In this document: positions 53,747-62,095 of the stretch, one piece after another | How the letters are laid out: each line of letters opens with the position of its first letter | How positions within the stretch are numbered: position 1 is the stretch's first letter | Source: Arsenophonus nilaparvatae | GTDB lineage: Bacteria; Pseudomonadota; Gammaproteobacteria; Enterobacterales; Enterobacteriaceae | Length of the DNA: 64,000 nucleotides | Strand: one strand, 5' to 3' | Assembly: GCF_000757905.1 (NCBI RefSeq) | Contig: NZ_JRLH01000003.1 | The notes under the pieces: model-generated | What the model saw: only the letters and a program-made list of their open reading frames with translations | Told to the model about the DNA's origin: nothing | Databases searched by the model: none | Program-made: the position numbers and the translations under genes

Positions 53747-54282
53747 TTAATGACTATTTTTTTTAAACCATAAAAATTGGCTTAACAAGACAATTATTGC
53801 CACCAAGAAATAAGCAATAAAAATAATTAATAACCATACGGGCATTTCAATATTCAAAAATGACCATTGTTTTTGGCTACAGTCACCGTAGGCTTCAAAA
53901 ACAGTCGGTAACCAGCGGTTAAGTGGCAGCCATGAAGGAAAGTTAACGACAAAATCACATGAATCAAAAGGAGAGGGATAGAGTTGTAGTCGGGTATGTT
54001 CGAAGGTTAATTTCAATCCTTCCCAGCTACTATATAACCATAAAATTAGTGCTACTAAGCGAAAAGCACTTTTTGGTGCCATGGCAGCAATTAAACCTGC
54101 CGCTAAGATAGCAAATATCGCTATCCGTTCGTAAATGCATAATACGCAGGGTCTAAGTCCCATACCGTGTTGAAAATAAAGGGCAATAATTTCTAACATA
54201 CAGGCGCTAGTAGCTAGTAGCTAGTAGCTAGTAGCAACCAAGCTTTTCTGGTTTGAGAGTATGAGTAAAAAAATTTAAACAT
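53747..54282 (-). pseudogene. dsbB: DsbB disulfide-bond oxidoreductase, frame disrupted by a heptanucleotide repeat
   Basis: DsbB reoxidises DsbA with quinone. From ATG 54282 the frame reads MFKFFYSYSQTRKAWLLLATS and then stops in a tandem repeat. The rest of DsbB lies in another frame, from MLEIIALYFQHG: active-site PCVLC, FDSCDF, GDCSQK and the last two membrane helices are intact. Two repeat copies instead of four would restore AWLLLATSACMLEIIALYFQH, aligned without gaps to [21 protein letters not shown] in E. coli. Initiation at ATG 54199 could make a 150-residue protein lacking the N-terminal half of helix 1; its function is doubtful. Order dsbB-nhaB-fadR matches E. coli. Confidence 0.85.
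54206..54233. repeat. heptanucleotide tandem repeat (GCTAGTA)x4 in dsbB
   Basis: Four perfect copies of GCTAGTA lie head to tail, followed by a partial GC, within the region coding for the first membrane helix of dsbB. On the coding strand the unit is TACTAGC. Two copies read open as LLLATSA; a third copy in that frame creates a TAG. Slipped-strand mispairing can change the copy number, so this is a possible on/off switch or a fixed lesion. Confidence 0.95.
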
Positions 54283-54453
54283 GTTCATTCTATTCCATTA
54301 TCTCGATAAGTTAGTTAGGCAAGCATATGATCTTATTTTGTTTACGACAAAAAAAACAGCTAATTTAAATTAGCTAATAAGATAGGATAATGAATTAAAT
54401 TGTTAAAATGAATTTTCTATTTAGCCGATACTTTTTGCTTGAAATGACAGGGG

Positions 54454-54485
54454 AATGCTATTATTTTCAAATAAATAATAGCATT
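54454..54485. terminator. AT-rich hairpin downstream of nhaB
   Basis: Perfect 12-bp arms AATGCTATTATT (54454-54465) and AATAATAGCATT (54474-54485) with an 8-base loop lie 12 bases past the nhaB stop on the minus strand. No U tract follows, so termination is a guess; mRNA 3'-end protection is an alternative. Confidence 0.45.
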
Positions 54486-54497
54486 ATTAATAAAAAG

Positions 54498-56042
54498 TTA
54501 TTTGGCTATATTTATCAAGCCTAATGAAGCGAACCACGCTGTTACCGGGATCAACCATAATTCTACGGCTAGTAAACCTACTAGCGTCATAACAATAGTA
54601 TAAGGTAAAGCCATGATAACCATTCGACCATATGAAAGGCGGATAAGTGGTGAAAGCGCTGAAGTTAATAAAAACAGAAAAGCGGCTTGACCGTTTGGCG
54701 TTGCGACTGAAGGTAAATTAGTCCCCGTATTAATGGCAACTGCCAGATATTCATATTGTTGACGTGATATTAATCCCGCTTTTAACGCACTCATCGCTTC
54801 ATTTATATAGACTGTGCCAACAAAAACATTATCTGAAATGGCAGAAAGTAACCCATTGAATAAATAAAATAAAACAAGTTGCGATGATTCTGAAGACTGT
54901 AATACAAATTGAATAAATGGCGTAAAAAGGTGTTGATCGATAATGACTGCCACAATTGAGAAAAATACTGTTAATAAGGCGGTAAAGGGTAAAGCTTCTT
55001 CAAATGCTTTGCCAATGGTGTGCTCATCAGTTATGCCGCAAAATGAGGTTATTAAGATTATTACAGATAAACCAATTAAGCCGACTTCTGCAAGATGGAA
55101 AGCTAAAGCAATAATTAACCAAACGCCTACTAATGCTTGCGTTATTAGTTGCAATTTTTCTCGTCGATCTCGTTTTCTGCTGGCTTTTTTATCGTGGATT
55201 TGCAGAATATGGCGGACACTTTCAGGTAATTCAGCGCCGTAACCAAATAATTTAAAACGTTCGACGCAATAGCAAATAATTAAGCCACAAATAAATACCG
55301 GCAACGTCACCGGGATCATATGTAAGAAAAAATTACTAAAGTTCCAGCCAACATATTTAGCAATAATTAAATTTTGTGGCTCACCAACCATTGTCATTAC
55401 GCCACCTAATGCAGTGCCAATGCCGGCGTGCATCATTAGACTACGTAAAAAAGCCCGAAATTGTTCAAGGATCTGGCCCTTTTCGGTCATGTCAGCGTTA
55501 TTCTCCGGCGCAAGAAGCTCTTTCTGGCTGGATACATAGCTATGATAAATAGAATAAAAACCAACGGCTACACTTATCACAACGGCAATAACTGTTAGTG
55601 CGTCTAAAAAGGCCGAAAGGAAAGCGCTTGCTAAACAGAAAGCCAGTGAGAGTACACGTTTAGAATGAATTGACAGTAATAATTTTGTGAAAGCAAATAA
55701 TAGCAATTGTTTCATGAAGTAAATACCTGCAACCATAAAAATCAATAGCAGTATTACTTCAATGTTATTGGCAATTTCATGACTTACTTGTTGTGGTGAA
55801 GTCATCCCAATTATTACCGCTTCAATAGCAAGTAATCCGCCAGGCTGTAGTGGATAGCATTTTAGCGCCATGGCAAGGGTAAAAATAAATTCAGCAATCA
55901 ATAACCAACCGGCAATAAAAGGGTTAACCAAAAAAAAGCACAGCGGGTTGATTATCAAGAAGAAAATAATGGTCAATTTGTACCATTCAGGGGAATTACC
56001 AAGGAAATTTTTTAACATAATTTGTCTGATATTTATATTCAT
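54498..56042 (-). CDS. nhaB: NhaB, Na+/H+ antiporter
   Basis: NhaB is an inner-membrane Na+/H+ antiporter of the ion-transporter superfamily. The 514-residue protein has about twelve membrane helices and long near-identity to E. coli NhaB: LKNFLGNSPEWYKL, FIAGWLLIAEFIFTLAMALKCYPLQPGGLLAIEA, AFLSAFLDALTVIAVVISVAVGFYSIYH, and MVGEPQNLIIAKYVGW. A second conserved site is ISDNVFVGTVYINEA. AAGGAAAG lies 10 bases before ATG 56042. It sits between dsbB and divergent fadR as in E. coli. Confidence 0.95.
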   Translation of the reverse strand: MNINIRQIMLKNFLGNSPEWYKLTIIFFLIINPLCFFLVNPFIAGWLLIAEFIFTLAMALKCYPLQPGGLLAIEAVIIGMTSPQQVSHEIANNIEVILLLIFMVAGIYFMKQLLLFAFTKLLLSIHSKRVLSLAFCLASAFLSAFLDALTVIAVVISVAVGFYSIYHSYVSSQKELLAPENNADMTEKGQILEQFRAFLRSLMMHAGIGTALGGVMTMVGEPQNLIIAKYVGWNFSNFFLHMIPVTLPVFICGLIICYCVERFKLFGYGAELPESVRHILQIHDKKASRKRDRREKLQLITQALVGVWLIIALAFHLAEVGLIGLSVIILITSFCGITDEHTIGKAFEEALPFTALLTVFFSIVAVIIDQHLFTPFIQFVLQSSESSQLVLFYLFNGLLSAISDNVFVGTVYINEAMSALKAGLISRQQYEYLAVAINTGTNLPSVATPNGQAAFLFLLTSALSPLIRLSYGRMVIMALPYTIVMTLVGLLAVELWLIPVTAWFASLGLINIAK

Positions 56043-56267
56043 TATTACTTGCTTTCCTTCACTAGTATATAAGTAAAATTGGCTAACGTAGCATACTACG
56101 TTTTTTATACCAGAAATTAAAAGAACGATTTCCTAATTAACGACAAATTGCATTAAGTCTTTATGGTCAGATTAGTATTTCTTAATAACTCGGCTACCTC
56201 AAACTTTTTCATTCTGATATTATCTCGTTTTATTAATGGCAAAAATTTGTTTTAGGTAGATAAAAAT

Positions 56268-56990
56268 ATGATTATTAGAGCGCAAAGTCCGGCTAATTTT
56301 GCAGAAGAGTATATTGTTGAAAGTATTTGGAATAACCATTTTCCGCCGGGTTCAATTTTACCCGCTGAACGTGAGCTATCGGAGTTAATTGGGGTAACGA
56401 GAACAACATTACGAGAAGTTTTACAGCGGCTTGCCAGAGACGGTTGGCTAACTATTCAGCATGGAAAACCAACTAAAGTAAACAATTTTTGGGAAACCTC
56501 AGGACTAAATATTTTAGAAACCCTGGCGCGGTTAGATCACAGTGGAGCACCTAAACTGATTGAAGATTTGTTATCGGTTAGAACCAATATTTCAGCTATT
56601 TTTATTCGAACTGCCTTTCGTAAAAGTAAATCAAAATCACTAGAGATATTATCAATAAGAGAGAATATAAAAGATTGTTCTGAAGCATTTAGTACCGTTG
56701 ATTATAATATTTTTCGGGGACTCGCATTTGTCTCTGGTAATCCTATCTATGGCTTGATCCTAAATGGTTTGAAAGGATTATATACCCGTGTTGGCCGTTA
56801 CTATTTTTCTGATCCTAAGGCGCGTCAGCTTGCTTGCCGTTTCTACCATGATTTAGCCAAAATATGTGAACAAGAAAACAATGATCTGGTGCTAGATCGG
56901 GTTCGTAGTTATGGCAAAGATAGTGGCAATATTTGGCGTGAGATGAAAGATAAAGACAATATGATAAATAATTTGTCTGAATTACGTTAA
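56268..56990 (+). CDS. fadR: FadR, fatty-acid metabolism regulator
   Basis: FadR is a GntR-family regulator that represses fatty-acid degradation, activates fabA/fabB and responds to long-chain acyl-CoA. The 240-residue protein has the winged helix SILPAERELSELIGVTRTTLREVLQRLARDGWLTIQHGKPTKV (about residues 28-70) and the all-helical acyl-CoA domain. The latter includes DYNIFRGLAFVSGNPIYGLILNGLKGLYTRVGRYYF, close to E. coli. Start ATG 56268 (MIIRAQSPANFAEEYIVESIW). Divergent from nhaB. fabI and other fab functions remain in this window. Confidence 0.95.
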   Translation: MIIRAQSPANFAEEYIVESIWNNHFPPGSILPAERELSELIGVTRTTLREVLQRLARDGWLTIQHGKPTKVNNFWETSGLNILETLARLDHSGAPKLIEDLLSVRTNISAIFIRTAFRKSKSKSLEILSIRENIKDCSEAFSTVDYNIFRGLAFVSGNPIYGLILNGLKGLYTRVGRYYFSDPKARQLACRFYHDLAKICEQENNDLVLDRVRSYGKDSGNIWREMKDKDNMINNLSELR

Positions 56991-57132
56991 ACTCGTTGCT
57001 AGTTAATGCGCTATCAGCCTATTTTTATTCCCTCATCAAAAGTGAGGGCGTTAATTGAGATAGCGGCTATTAGTGTAAAATACTAATAAATTTTAACAAT
57101 CTTGCTTATTATTTCTGCATAAAATCGCAAAG

Positions 57133-58032
57133 CTATAACATTACGTCTTGCATCTTGATGCTACGCACACCTAAGGTTAATGACATGCGGGCAGGTTTTT
57201 CACCTGCTGGTTGCATTGGTTGGCTAATATGGGCTGTTTCTAAACATAGCATTTTTTTGTAACCATCGCTGGTCATATCTTTTATGGTACTGGATAGTTC
57301 AGCGCCCGGATTCCAACATACTATGTCGCTATGATGGTAATGGTGTATTTCTAAAATACGTTGCCAATTTTTATCATACACCAAATTACAATCATCGGAT
57401 TCAGTATAAATACGATCAGTTCGTGTGGTTATATAAGTTTTTGTCTCTTCTGTGTAAACATCCCGATCAGCTACTTTATCAATATAATGTTTGCCTAGAC
57501 CTTCAATATATATCTTATTTATGTCACTTACTTGTAAATAGGTATGTAATGCACCGGTGGCAGGCTCAGTACCATAATATTCAAATTCAATTTCACAGGT
57601 CGCTGCTAGTTTTAAGCGCATTATTAAGGTAAATTCATGTGGCCATATCTTTTTTGTCATTTCATTATCCGAAAGTGTTAGAGTAAGGATCACACTATCT
57701 GTAAGCTCACTATGCGCTGTCAATTGCCATTCCTGTAAACGAGCAAAACCATGACTGGGTTGAGCGACCAGGCCAAACCATGGCCAGCAGATAGGAATTC
57801 CGCCGCGAATAGCGGTATTTTTTCGAAATAGACTATTTTTACTCAGCCATAAACAGGCTTTTTCTCCCTCGGGCTGCCAGCTAAGTAGCTGTGCTCCCAG
57901 CAGACTGACTGCGGCACTCACTTTAGGATGAGAAACAATAATGACTGGAATTTAATCAAGCTGTCGAAGTGTAATATAGGATGAAATTGTTTCTTTTACA
58001 GGTAAGCTAAACAGTGTCGTATCATTCATCAT
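57133..58032 (-). pseudogene. yeaD: YeaD, glucose-6-phosphate 1-epimerase-like, with an in-frame stop
   Basis: YeaD is an aldose-1-epimerase (mutarotase)-family protein related to hexose-6-phosphate epimerases. Family features are SLLGAQLLSWQPEGEKACLWLS, IRGGIPICWPWFG, HGFARLQEWQL, ALHTYLQVSDI and VCWNPGAE. From ATG 58032 (AAGGA upstream) the frame reads MMNDTTLFSLPVKETISSYITLRQLD, then TAA at 57954-57952, then IPVIIVSHPKVSAAVSLLG without any shift. E. coli has a glutamate codon at the stop's place. The remaining 262 codons can start only at a GTG (57921) inside the N-terminal strand region. It is a probable pseudogene by one substitution. It lies upstream of gapA's 3' end on the same strand order as E. 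coli (yeaD-gapA). Confidence 0.87.
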
Positions 58033-58104
58033 TTCGTCCTTTTTATATTTTTATGATTAGAAATTAGCTAGTTTAAAAATATCGTTGGATTATATGCCAG
58101 AATG

Positions 58105-58130
58105 AAAAAAGCCGCCATTAATGGCGGCTT
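58105..58130 (-). terminator. gapA terminator
   Basis: AAGCCGCCAT and ATGGCGGCTT form a strong GC-rich hairpin (58109-58130) followed on the minus strand by six T (58105-58110 as A). It lies about 20 bases after the gapA stop, a classic Rho-independent terminator. Confidence 0.9.
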
Positions 58131-58150
58131 GAAGCGAATAATTACGCTAT

Positions 58151-59146
58151 TTATTTAGCAATATGAGCAATTAAATCTAAAACTTTATTTGAATAACCGG
58201 TTTCATTATCGTACCAGGCTACTAATTTTACAAAACTGTCGTTTAAGGCAATACCCGCTTTAGCATCAAAAATTGATGTTAGTTTGTCGCCATTAAAGTC
58301 TGTGGAAACAACATCATCTTCGGTGTAACCAAGAATGCCTTTTAATTCACCATTTGCTGCCTGTTGGATCGCCTGGCAAATTTCTTTATAAGTGGCAGGT
58401 TTATTCAAACGAACGGTTAAGTCAACAACTGAGACATTTGGGGTTGGAACACGGAAAGCCATACCGGTTAATTTGCCGTTCAATTCAGGAATAACTTTAC
58501 CAACAGCTTTAGCGGCGCCGGTTGATGAAGGAATGATGTTTTGTGAAGCACCACGTCCACCACGCCAATCTTTAGCTGAAGGTCCGTCAACGGTTTTTTG
58601 CGTGGCAGTCGTTGCATGGACGGTGGTCATCAGACCTTCAATGATACCAAACTTATCATTGATAACTTTCGCTAATGGGGCTAGGCAGTTTGTGGTACAA
58701 GAGGCATTAGAAACAATATCTTGACCACTATAGGTGCTATGATTAACGCCCATCACAAACATCGGGGTATCATCTTTAGAAGGGCCAGTTAAAACGACTT
58801 TTTTAGCGCCCGCCGCAATATGTTTGCGTGCTGTTTCATCAGTTAAGAAAATACCTGTTGCTTCCGCAACCACATCGACACCAACTTCATTCCATTTCAA
58901 GTTAGCAGGATCTTTCTCTGCCGTGCAGCGAATAGTTTTACCATTAACCACCAGATGGCCATCTTTAACTTCGACAGTACCGTTGAAGCGGCCGTGAGTT
59001 GAGTCATATTTCAGCATATAGGCCATATAATTGGCATCTAATAAATCATTGATTGCTACGATTTCGATATCTTTACGCTCTTGGGCAGCACGAAAAACAA
59101 TACGGCCAATACGACCGAAACCATTAATACCTACTTTGATAGTCAT
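58151..59146 (-). CDS. gapA: GapA, glyceraldehyde-3-phosphate dehydrogenase
   Basis: GapA oxidises glyceraldehyde-3-phosphate to 1,3-bisphosphoglycerate with NAD+, a central glycolytic step. The 331-residue protein starts MTIKVGINGFGRIGRIVFRAAQ (Rossmann GxGxxG) and contains the active-site SNASCTTNCLAPLAKV with catalytic cysteine (about 150) and TVHATTATQKTVDGPS with catalytic histidine (about 177). It ends WYDNETGYSNKVLDLIAHI. Full family length. Strong expression is expected; the terminator is strong too. Confidence 0.97.
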   Translation of the reverse strand: MTIKVGINGFGRIGRIVFRAAQERKDIEIVAINDLLDANYMAYMLKYDSTHGRFNGTVEVKDGHLVVNGKTIRCTAEKDPANLKWNEVGVDVVAEATGIFLTDETARKHIAAGAKKVVLTGPSKDDTPMFVMGVNHSTYSGQDIVSNASCTTNCLAPLAKVINDKFGIIEGLMTTVHATTATQKTVDGPSAKDWRGGRGASQNIIPSSTGAAKAVGKVIPELNGKLTGMAFRVPTPNVSVVDLTVRLNKPATYKEICQAIQQAANGELKGILGYTEDDVVSTDFNGDKLTSIFDAKAGIALNDSFVKLVAWYDNETGYSNKVLDLIAHIAK

Positions 59147-59498
59147 AGTATTTCCACCAGCTATATTTTATTTAATTTAAAAGAATTCAATATTGTTTCT
59201 ATCGTTACCAAAACCTTGCCATCCGTCAAGCGGAATCGTGTCAATTACCAGAAAAATTGACATATAAAGCACCTTTTGTATGTTTGCCAACAAGCTTAAG
59301 GTCAATGCTTTGATTCACTATTATCGTTCTGGATAAAGAGATTTAAAGTGAATATTGCTAATATATGTGAATTATATCACAAATCAGACTAGAAAGACCC
59401 AGTTTACCGGGTTAAAAATAATTGAGATGGTTTAGTGTTAACTTTTGCTCATCATATGAATATAATTACTTTTACTAGAAAATAAGGAAAGCTTTCTT
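59147..59498. promoter_or_regulatory. divergent gapA/msrB promoter region
   Basis: This region of about 350 bases separates gapA (minus) and msrB (plus). It should carry the gapA promoters. An AT-rich segment at 59335-59400 includes TTGCTAATATATGTGAATTATATCAC, where TGTGA-N6-TCACA-like spacing hints at a CRP-type half-site pair (TGTGAATTATATCACA at 59365-59380). The match to TGTGA-N6-TCACA is exact. CRP control of gapA is known in E. coli. Confidence 0.6.
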
Positions 59499-59912
59499 AT
59501 GACTGAAAAAGAACATAAATGCATTAAGTCAAATAAACTTAATAAAATACAACATCATGTTACGCAAGAAGCCGGAACCGAGCCACCTTTTTCAGGTAAA
59601 TTACTACATAATCAACGAGAAGGTATTTATTACTGTCTCTGTTGCCATGAGCCGCTTTTTCTATCACAAACAAAATTTGATACTGGCTGCGGCTGGCCAA
59701 GTTTTTATCAACCAATTAATGATCAAGCCGTCAGTTATATTGATGATTTTTCCCACGGTATGCAGCGGATAGAAGTGCGTTGCCGTCACTGTAACGCACA
59801 TTTAGGCCATGTTTTTGCCGATGGCCCACAACCGACTGGGCAACGTTATTGTATTAATTCTGTTGCATTAAGTTTTACTGATCAACAATCTGGCGAAGTA
59901 ACTGAGGGTTAA
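59499..59912 (+). CDS. msrB: MsrB, peptide-methionine (R)-S-oxide reductase
   Basis: MsrB repairs oxidised methionine (R-sulfoxide) in proteins. The 137-residue protein has two zinc CxxC pairs, YYCLCCHEPLF (about residues 45-55) and VRCRHCNAHLGHVF (about 92-105), GCGWPSFYQPI, and the catalytic cysteine in GQRYCINSVALSF (about 118). AAGGAAAG precedes the ATG. It is divergent from gapA and followed by yeaC as in E. coli. Confidence 0.95.
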   Translation: MTEKEHKCIKSNKLNKIQHHVTQEAGTEPPFSGKLLHNQREGIYYCLCCHEPLFLSQTKFDTGCGWPSFYQPINDQAVSYIDDFSHGMQRIEVRCRHCNAHLGHVFADGPQPTGQRYCINSVALSFTDQQSGEVTEG

Positions 59913-59952
59913 GTAAAGTTTACACGACGATAAAAAAGAGAAGGGAAGAAAT

Positions 59953-60210
59953 ATGGAGCTTAATGATCTGGTTAATTTAATGACAGTCGACATTTATCAA
60001 CGATTGCTGACTGCCGTTGAGTTGGGCAAGTGGCCTGATGGTGTTGTGTTAACGCCCGAGCAAAAAGAAAATAGTCTGCAAGCTATTATGCTTTGGCAGG
60101 CTAGACATAACCATGATGCTCAGCATATGACGGTGGGCACCGATGGGAATATCATTTTGAAAACAAAAGATGAGCTAAAGCGATTGTTTGATAGTGAACA
60201 GCAGCAATAA
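59953..60210 (+). CDS. yeaC: YeaC, DUF1315 family protein
   Basis: YeaC is an 85-residue DUF1315 protein of unknown function. The conserved part is LMTVDIYQRLLTAVELGKWPDGVVLTPEQKENSLQAIMLWQARHN (about residues 9-53). AGGGAAG precedes the ATG. It lies 40 bases after msrB and converges on pncA; order matches E. coli msrB-yeaC-pncA-ansA-sppA. Likely cotranscribed with msrB. Confidence 0.92.
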   Translation: MELNDLVNLMTVDIYQRLLTAVELGKWPDGVVLTPEQKENSLQAIMLWQARHNHDAQHMTVGTDGNIILKTKDELKRLFDSEQQQ

Positions 60211-60248
60211 GCAAAATTTATTCAATGTTAATAATAGATTGCAGCTCC

Positions 60249-60911
60249 TTAGCTAAGTGCATTAGTTACAATCATAGATTGCGTCAGCAAATCAGAAGAT
60301 GTTATTAATTTAGCACCAGCTAATACCATTTCTTGTAATGCGTTATGACTATCTTCTGGATGAAGATTAACGCCCCTACAACCATCTTGAATAACCGTTA
60401 CTTGATAACCTAGTTGCACTGCATCAAGGACGGTGAATTTTACACAGTAATCTGTTGCTAACCCCATAATGTATAGATGTTTGATTTTATTTTCTGTTAG
60501 CCAACGATCTAACTGAGTTGCATGTTGATGATCATTATCAAAAAAAGCACTATAACTATCGATTGTGGCATTGATCCCTTTTTGAAAAGTTGCTTGAATG
60601 GCTGACTGATTAAGTGCTGGATGGAATTGTGCTCCTTTCTGATGTTGCACACAGTGAACTGGCCACCAAATTTGGCGTAGGCCATTAAGATTTCCCTCGG
60701 TGCCTACCTGAGTTCCTGAGTTGACAGCAAAACTTAAGTGATCAGCAGGATGCCAGTCCTGGCTGGCAATAACAACGATATTTTGTTGCTGGCAGTAGGT
60801 GATAACATTATTAGCTGTACCAATAACACTTTCACTATCTAATACTTCTAGGGCGCCCGCTCTACAAAAGTCATTTTGCAGATCGACCAGCAATAATGCA
60901 ATATTAGTCAT
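60249..60911 (-). CDS. pncA: PncA, nicotinamidase
   Basis: PncA deamidates nicotinamide to nicotinate in NAD+ salvage. The 220-residue isochorismatase-fold protein starts at ATG 60911 (AAGGAC upstream) with MTNIALLLVDLQNDFCRAGAL; the catalytic aspartate is in VDLQNDF (about residue 10). The metal-binding DWHPADHLSFA, and MGLATDYCVKFTVLDAVQLGY with the catalytic cysteine (about 163), follow. An upstream start at 60950 would add residues overlapping ansA's end and is rejected. The ansA stop lies 10 bases upstream. Confidence 0.95.
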   Translation of the reverse strand: MTNIALLLVDLQNDFCRAGALEVLDSESVIGTANNVITYCQQQNIVVIASQDWHPADHLSFAVNSGTQVGTEGNLNGLRQIWWPVHCVQHQKGAQFHPALNQSAIQATFQKGINATIDSYSAFFDNDHQHATQLDRWLTENKIKHLYIMGLATDYCVKFTVLDAVQLGYQVTVIQDGCRGVNLHPEDSHNALQEMVLAGAKLITSSDLLTQSMIVTNALS

Positions 60912-60921
60912 TATGTCGTCC

Positions 60922-61944
60922 TTAATAATTGTCACTATAGCTAAGTTCACCGCGCAAATTTTTTTGCATCAGCGTACGAATATCATTTGAAGATAAAGAT
61001 TGACTAAGTAAATAATGAAGCTTGGTAAGGGTTGCCTCAAAAGTCATGTCATAACCACTAATAACACCAACTTTGGCTAATGCGTGCCCGGTTGCATACC
61101 CATTCATGTTAACTCGTCCAGAGAGGCATTGTGTCAAATTAATGACGATAATATCGTGTTGACAGGCCTTTTCAAGGCATTTTAACAACTCAGTTTGTGA
61201 AGGCGCATTACCAACACCGTAAGAACGGAGAATGAGTGCTTTGGTGGGTTGCAATAAGATGTTTTCGATACTTTGTACTGAAATCCCAGGATAAATAGTA
61301 ACAACCCCAATGGGTTGAGGGGTGATTTTATGGCTGCTGAAATTGCCGTCATTTTTTGGCAATGGACAGCTTTGTAAACAACGGATATGAATACCCGCAT
61401 CAATCAATGGTGGACAATTAGGAGAAGTAAAGGCATCAAAACCATCAGCATGTGATTTGACGGTCCGGTTACCCCTAAATAATTTGTTATTAAAAAACAG
61501 CGTCACTTCATTGATAGGGTAATTTGCCGCCAAGTACAAGGCATTAAGAAGATTAGTTTGGCCATCTGATCTTAACGCTTCCAGTGGTATTTGTGACCCT
61601 GTCACGATAATCGGTTTATCTAGGTTATCAAACATAAATGAGAGTGCAGAGGCGGTAAATGCCATCGTATCAGTACCATGTAGAATAACAAAACCATCAT
61701 AGTTTTCATAATTATCACTAATATCATCCGCAATGCACTGCCAATCTTGTGGTGTCATATTAGCGGAATCAATTAAAGGATTATGTTCACGAATAGTGAA
61801 ATTTGGCATTTCAGCGCGATGAAATTCTGGCATGCTGCTCAGTTGTTTTTGTAGATGGCCGGAGGCTGGCACGTATCCATGGGTTGAATATTGCATGCCA
61901 ATAGTGCCGCCTGTGTAAACTACATAGATGGATTTTTTTTCCAT
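60922..61944 (-). CDS. ansA: AnsA, cytoplasmic L-asparaginase I
   Basis: AnsA hydrolyses asparagine to aspartate and ammonia. The 340-residue protein has the two catalytic threonine motifs, YVVYTGGTIGMQYS (about residues 8-21) and VILHGTDTMAFTASALSFM (about 85-103), ITGSQIP-like VTGSQIPLEALRSDGQTN, and the cytoplasmic type I C-terminal domain. AGGTAAAG precedes the ATG. Operon with pncA, same as E. coli. Confidence 0.95.
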   Translation of the reverse strand: MEKKSIYVVYTGGTIGMQYSTHGYVPASGHLQKQLSSMPEFHRAEMPNFTIREHNPLIDSANMTPQDWQCIADDISDNYENYDGFVILHGTDTMAFTASALSFMFDNLDKPIIVTGSQIPLEALRSDGQTNLLNALYLAANYPINEVTLFFNNKLFRGNRTVKSHADGFDAFTSPNCPPLIDAGIHIRCLQSCPLPKNDGNFSSHKITPQPIGVVTIYPGISVQSIENILLQPTKALILRSYGVGNAPSQTELLKCLEKACQHDIIVINLTQCLSGRVNMNGYATGHALAKVGVISGYDMTFEATLTKLHYLLSQSLSSNDIRTLMQKNLRGELSYSDNY

Positions 61945-62040
61945 TCTCTTTACCTAACGATATGAATAAGTGAAAATTGATAAATTTAAAGAATTATAAA
62001 GTAGTTAGCTAATAAAATCTGTGGGATATTAAATATTAAT

Positions 62041-62070
62041 ATAAAATAAAGCGCCCATATGCAGGGCGCT
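62041..62070 (-). terminator. sppA terminator
   Basis: AGCGCCC and GGGCGCT (62050-62070) form a 7-bp GC-rich hairpin with loop ATATGCA, followed on the minus strand by TTTATTTTAT. It lies 26 bases after the sppA stop, a good Rho-independent terminator. Confidence 0.85.
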
Positions 62071-62095
62071 AGAGTTGAACAATGATGGCTATTTA

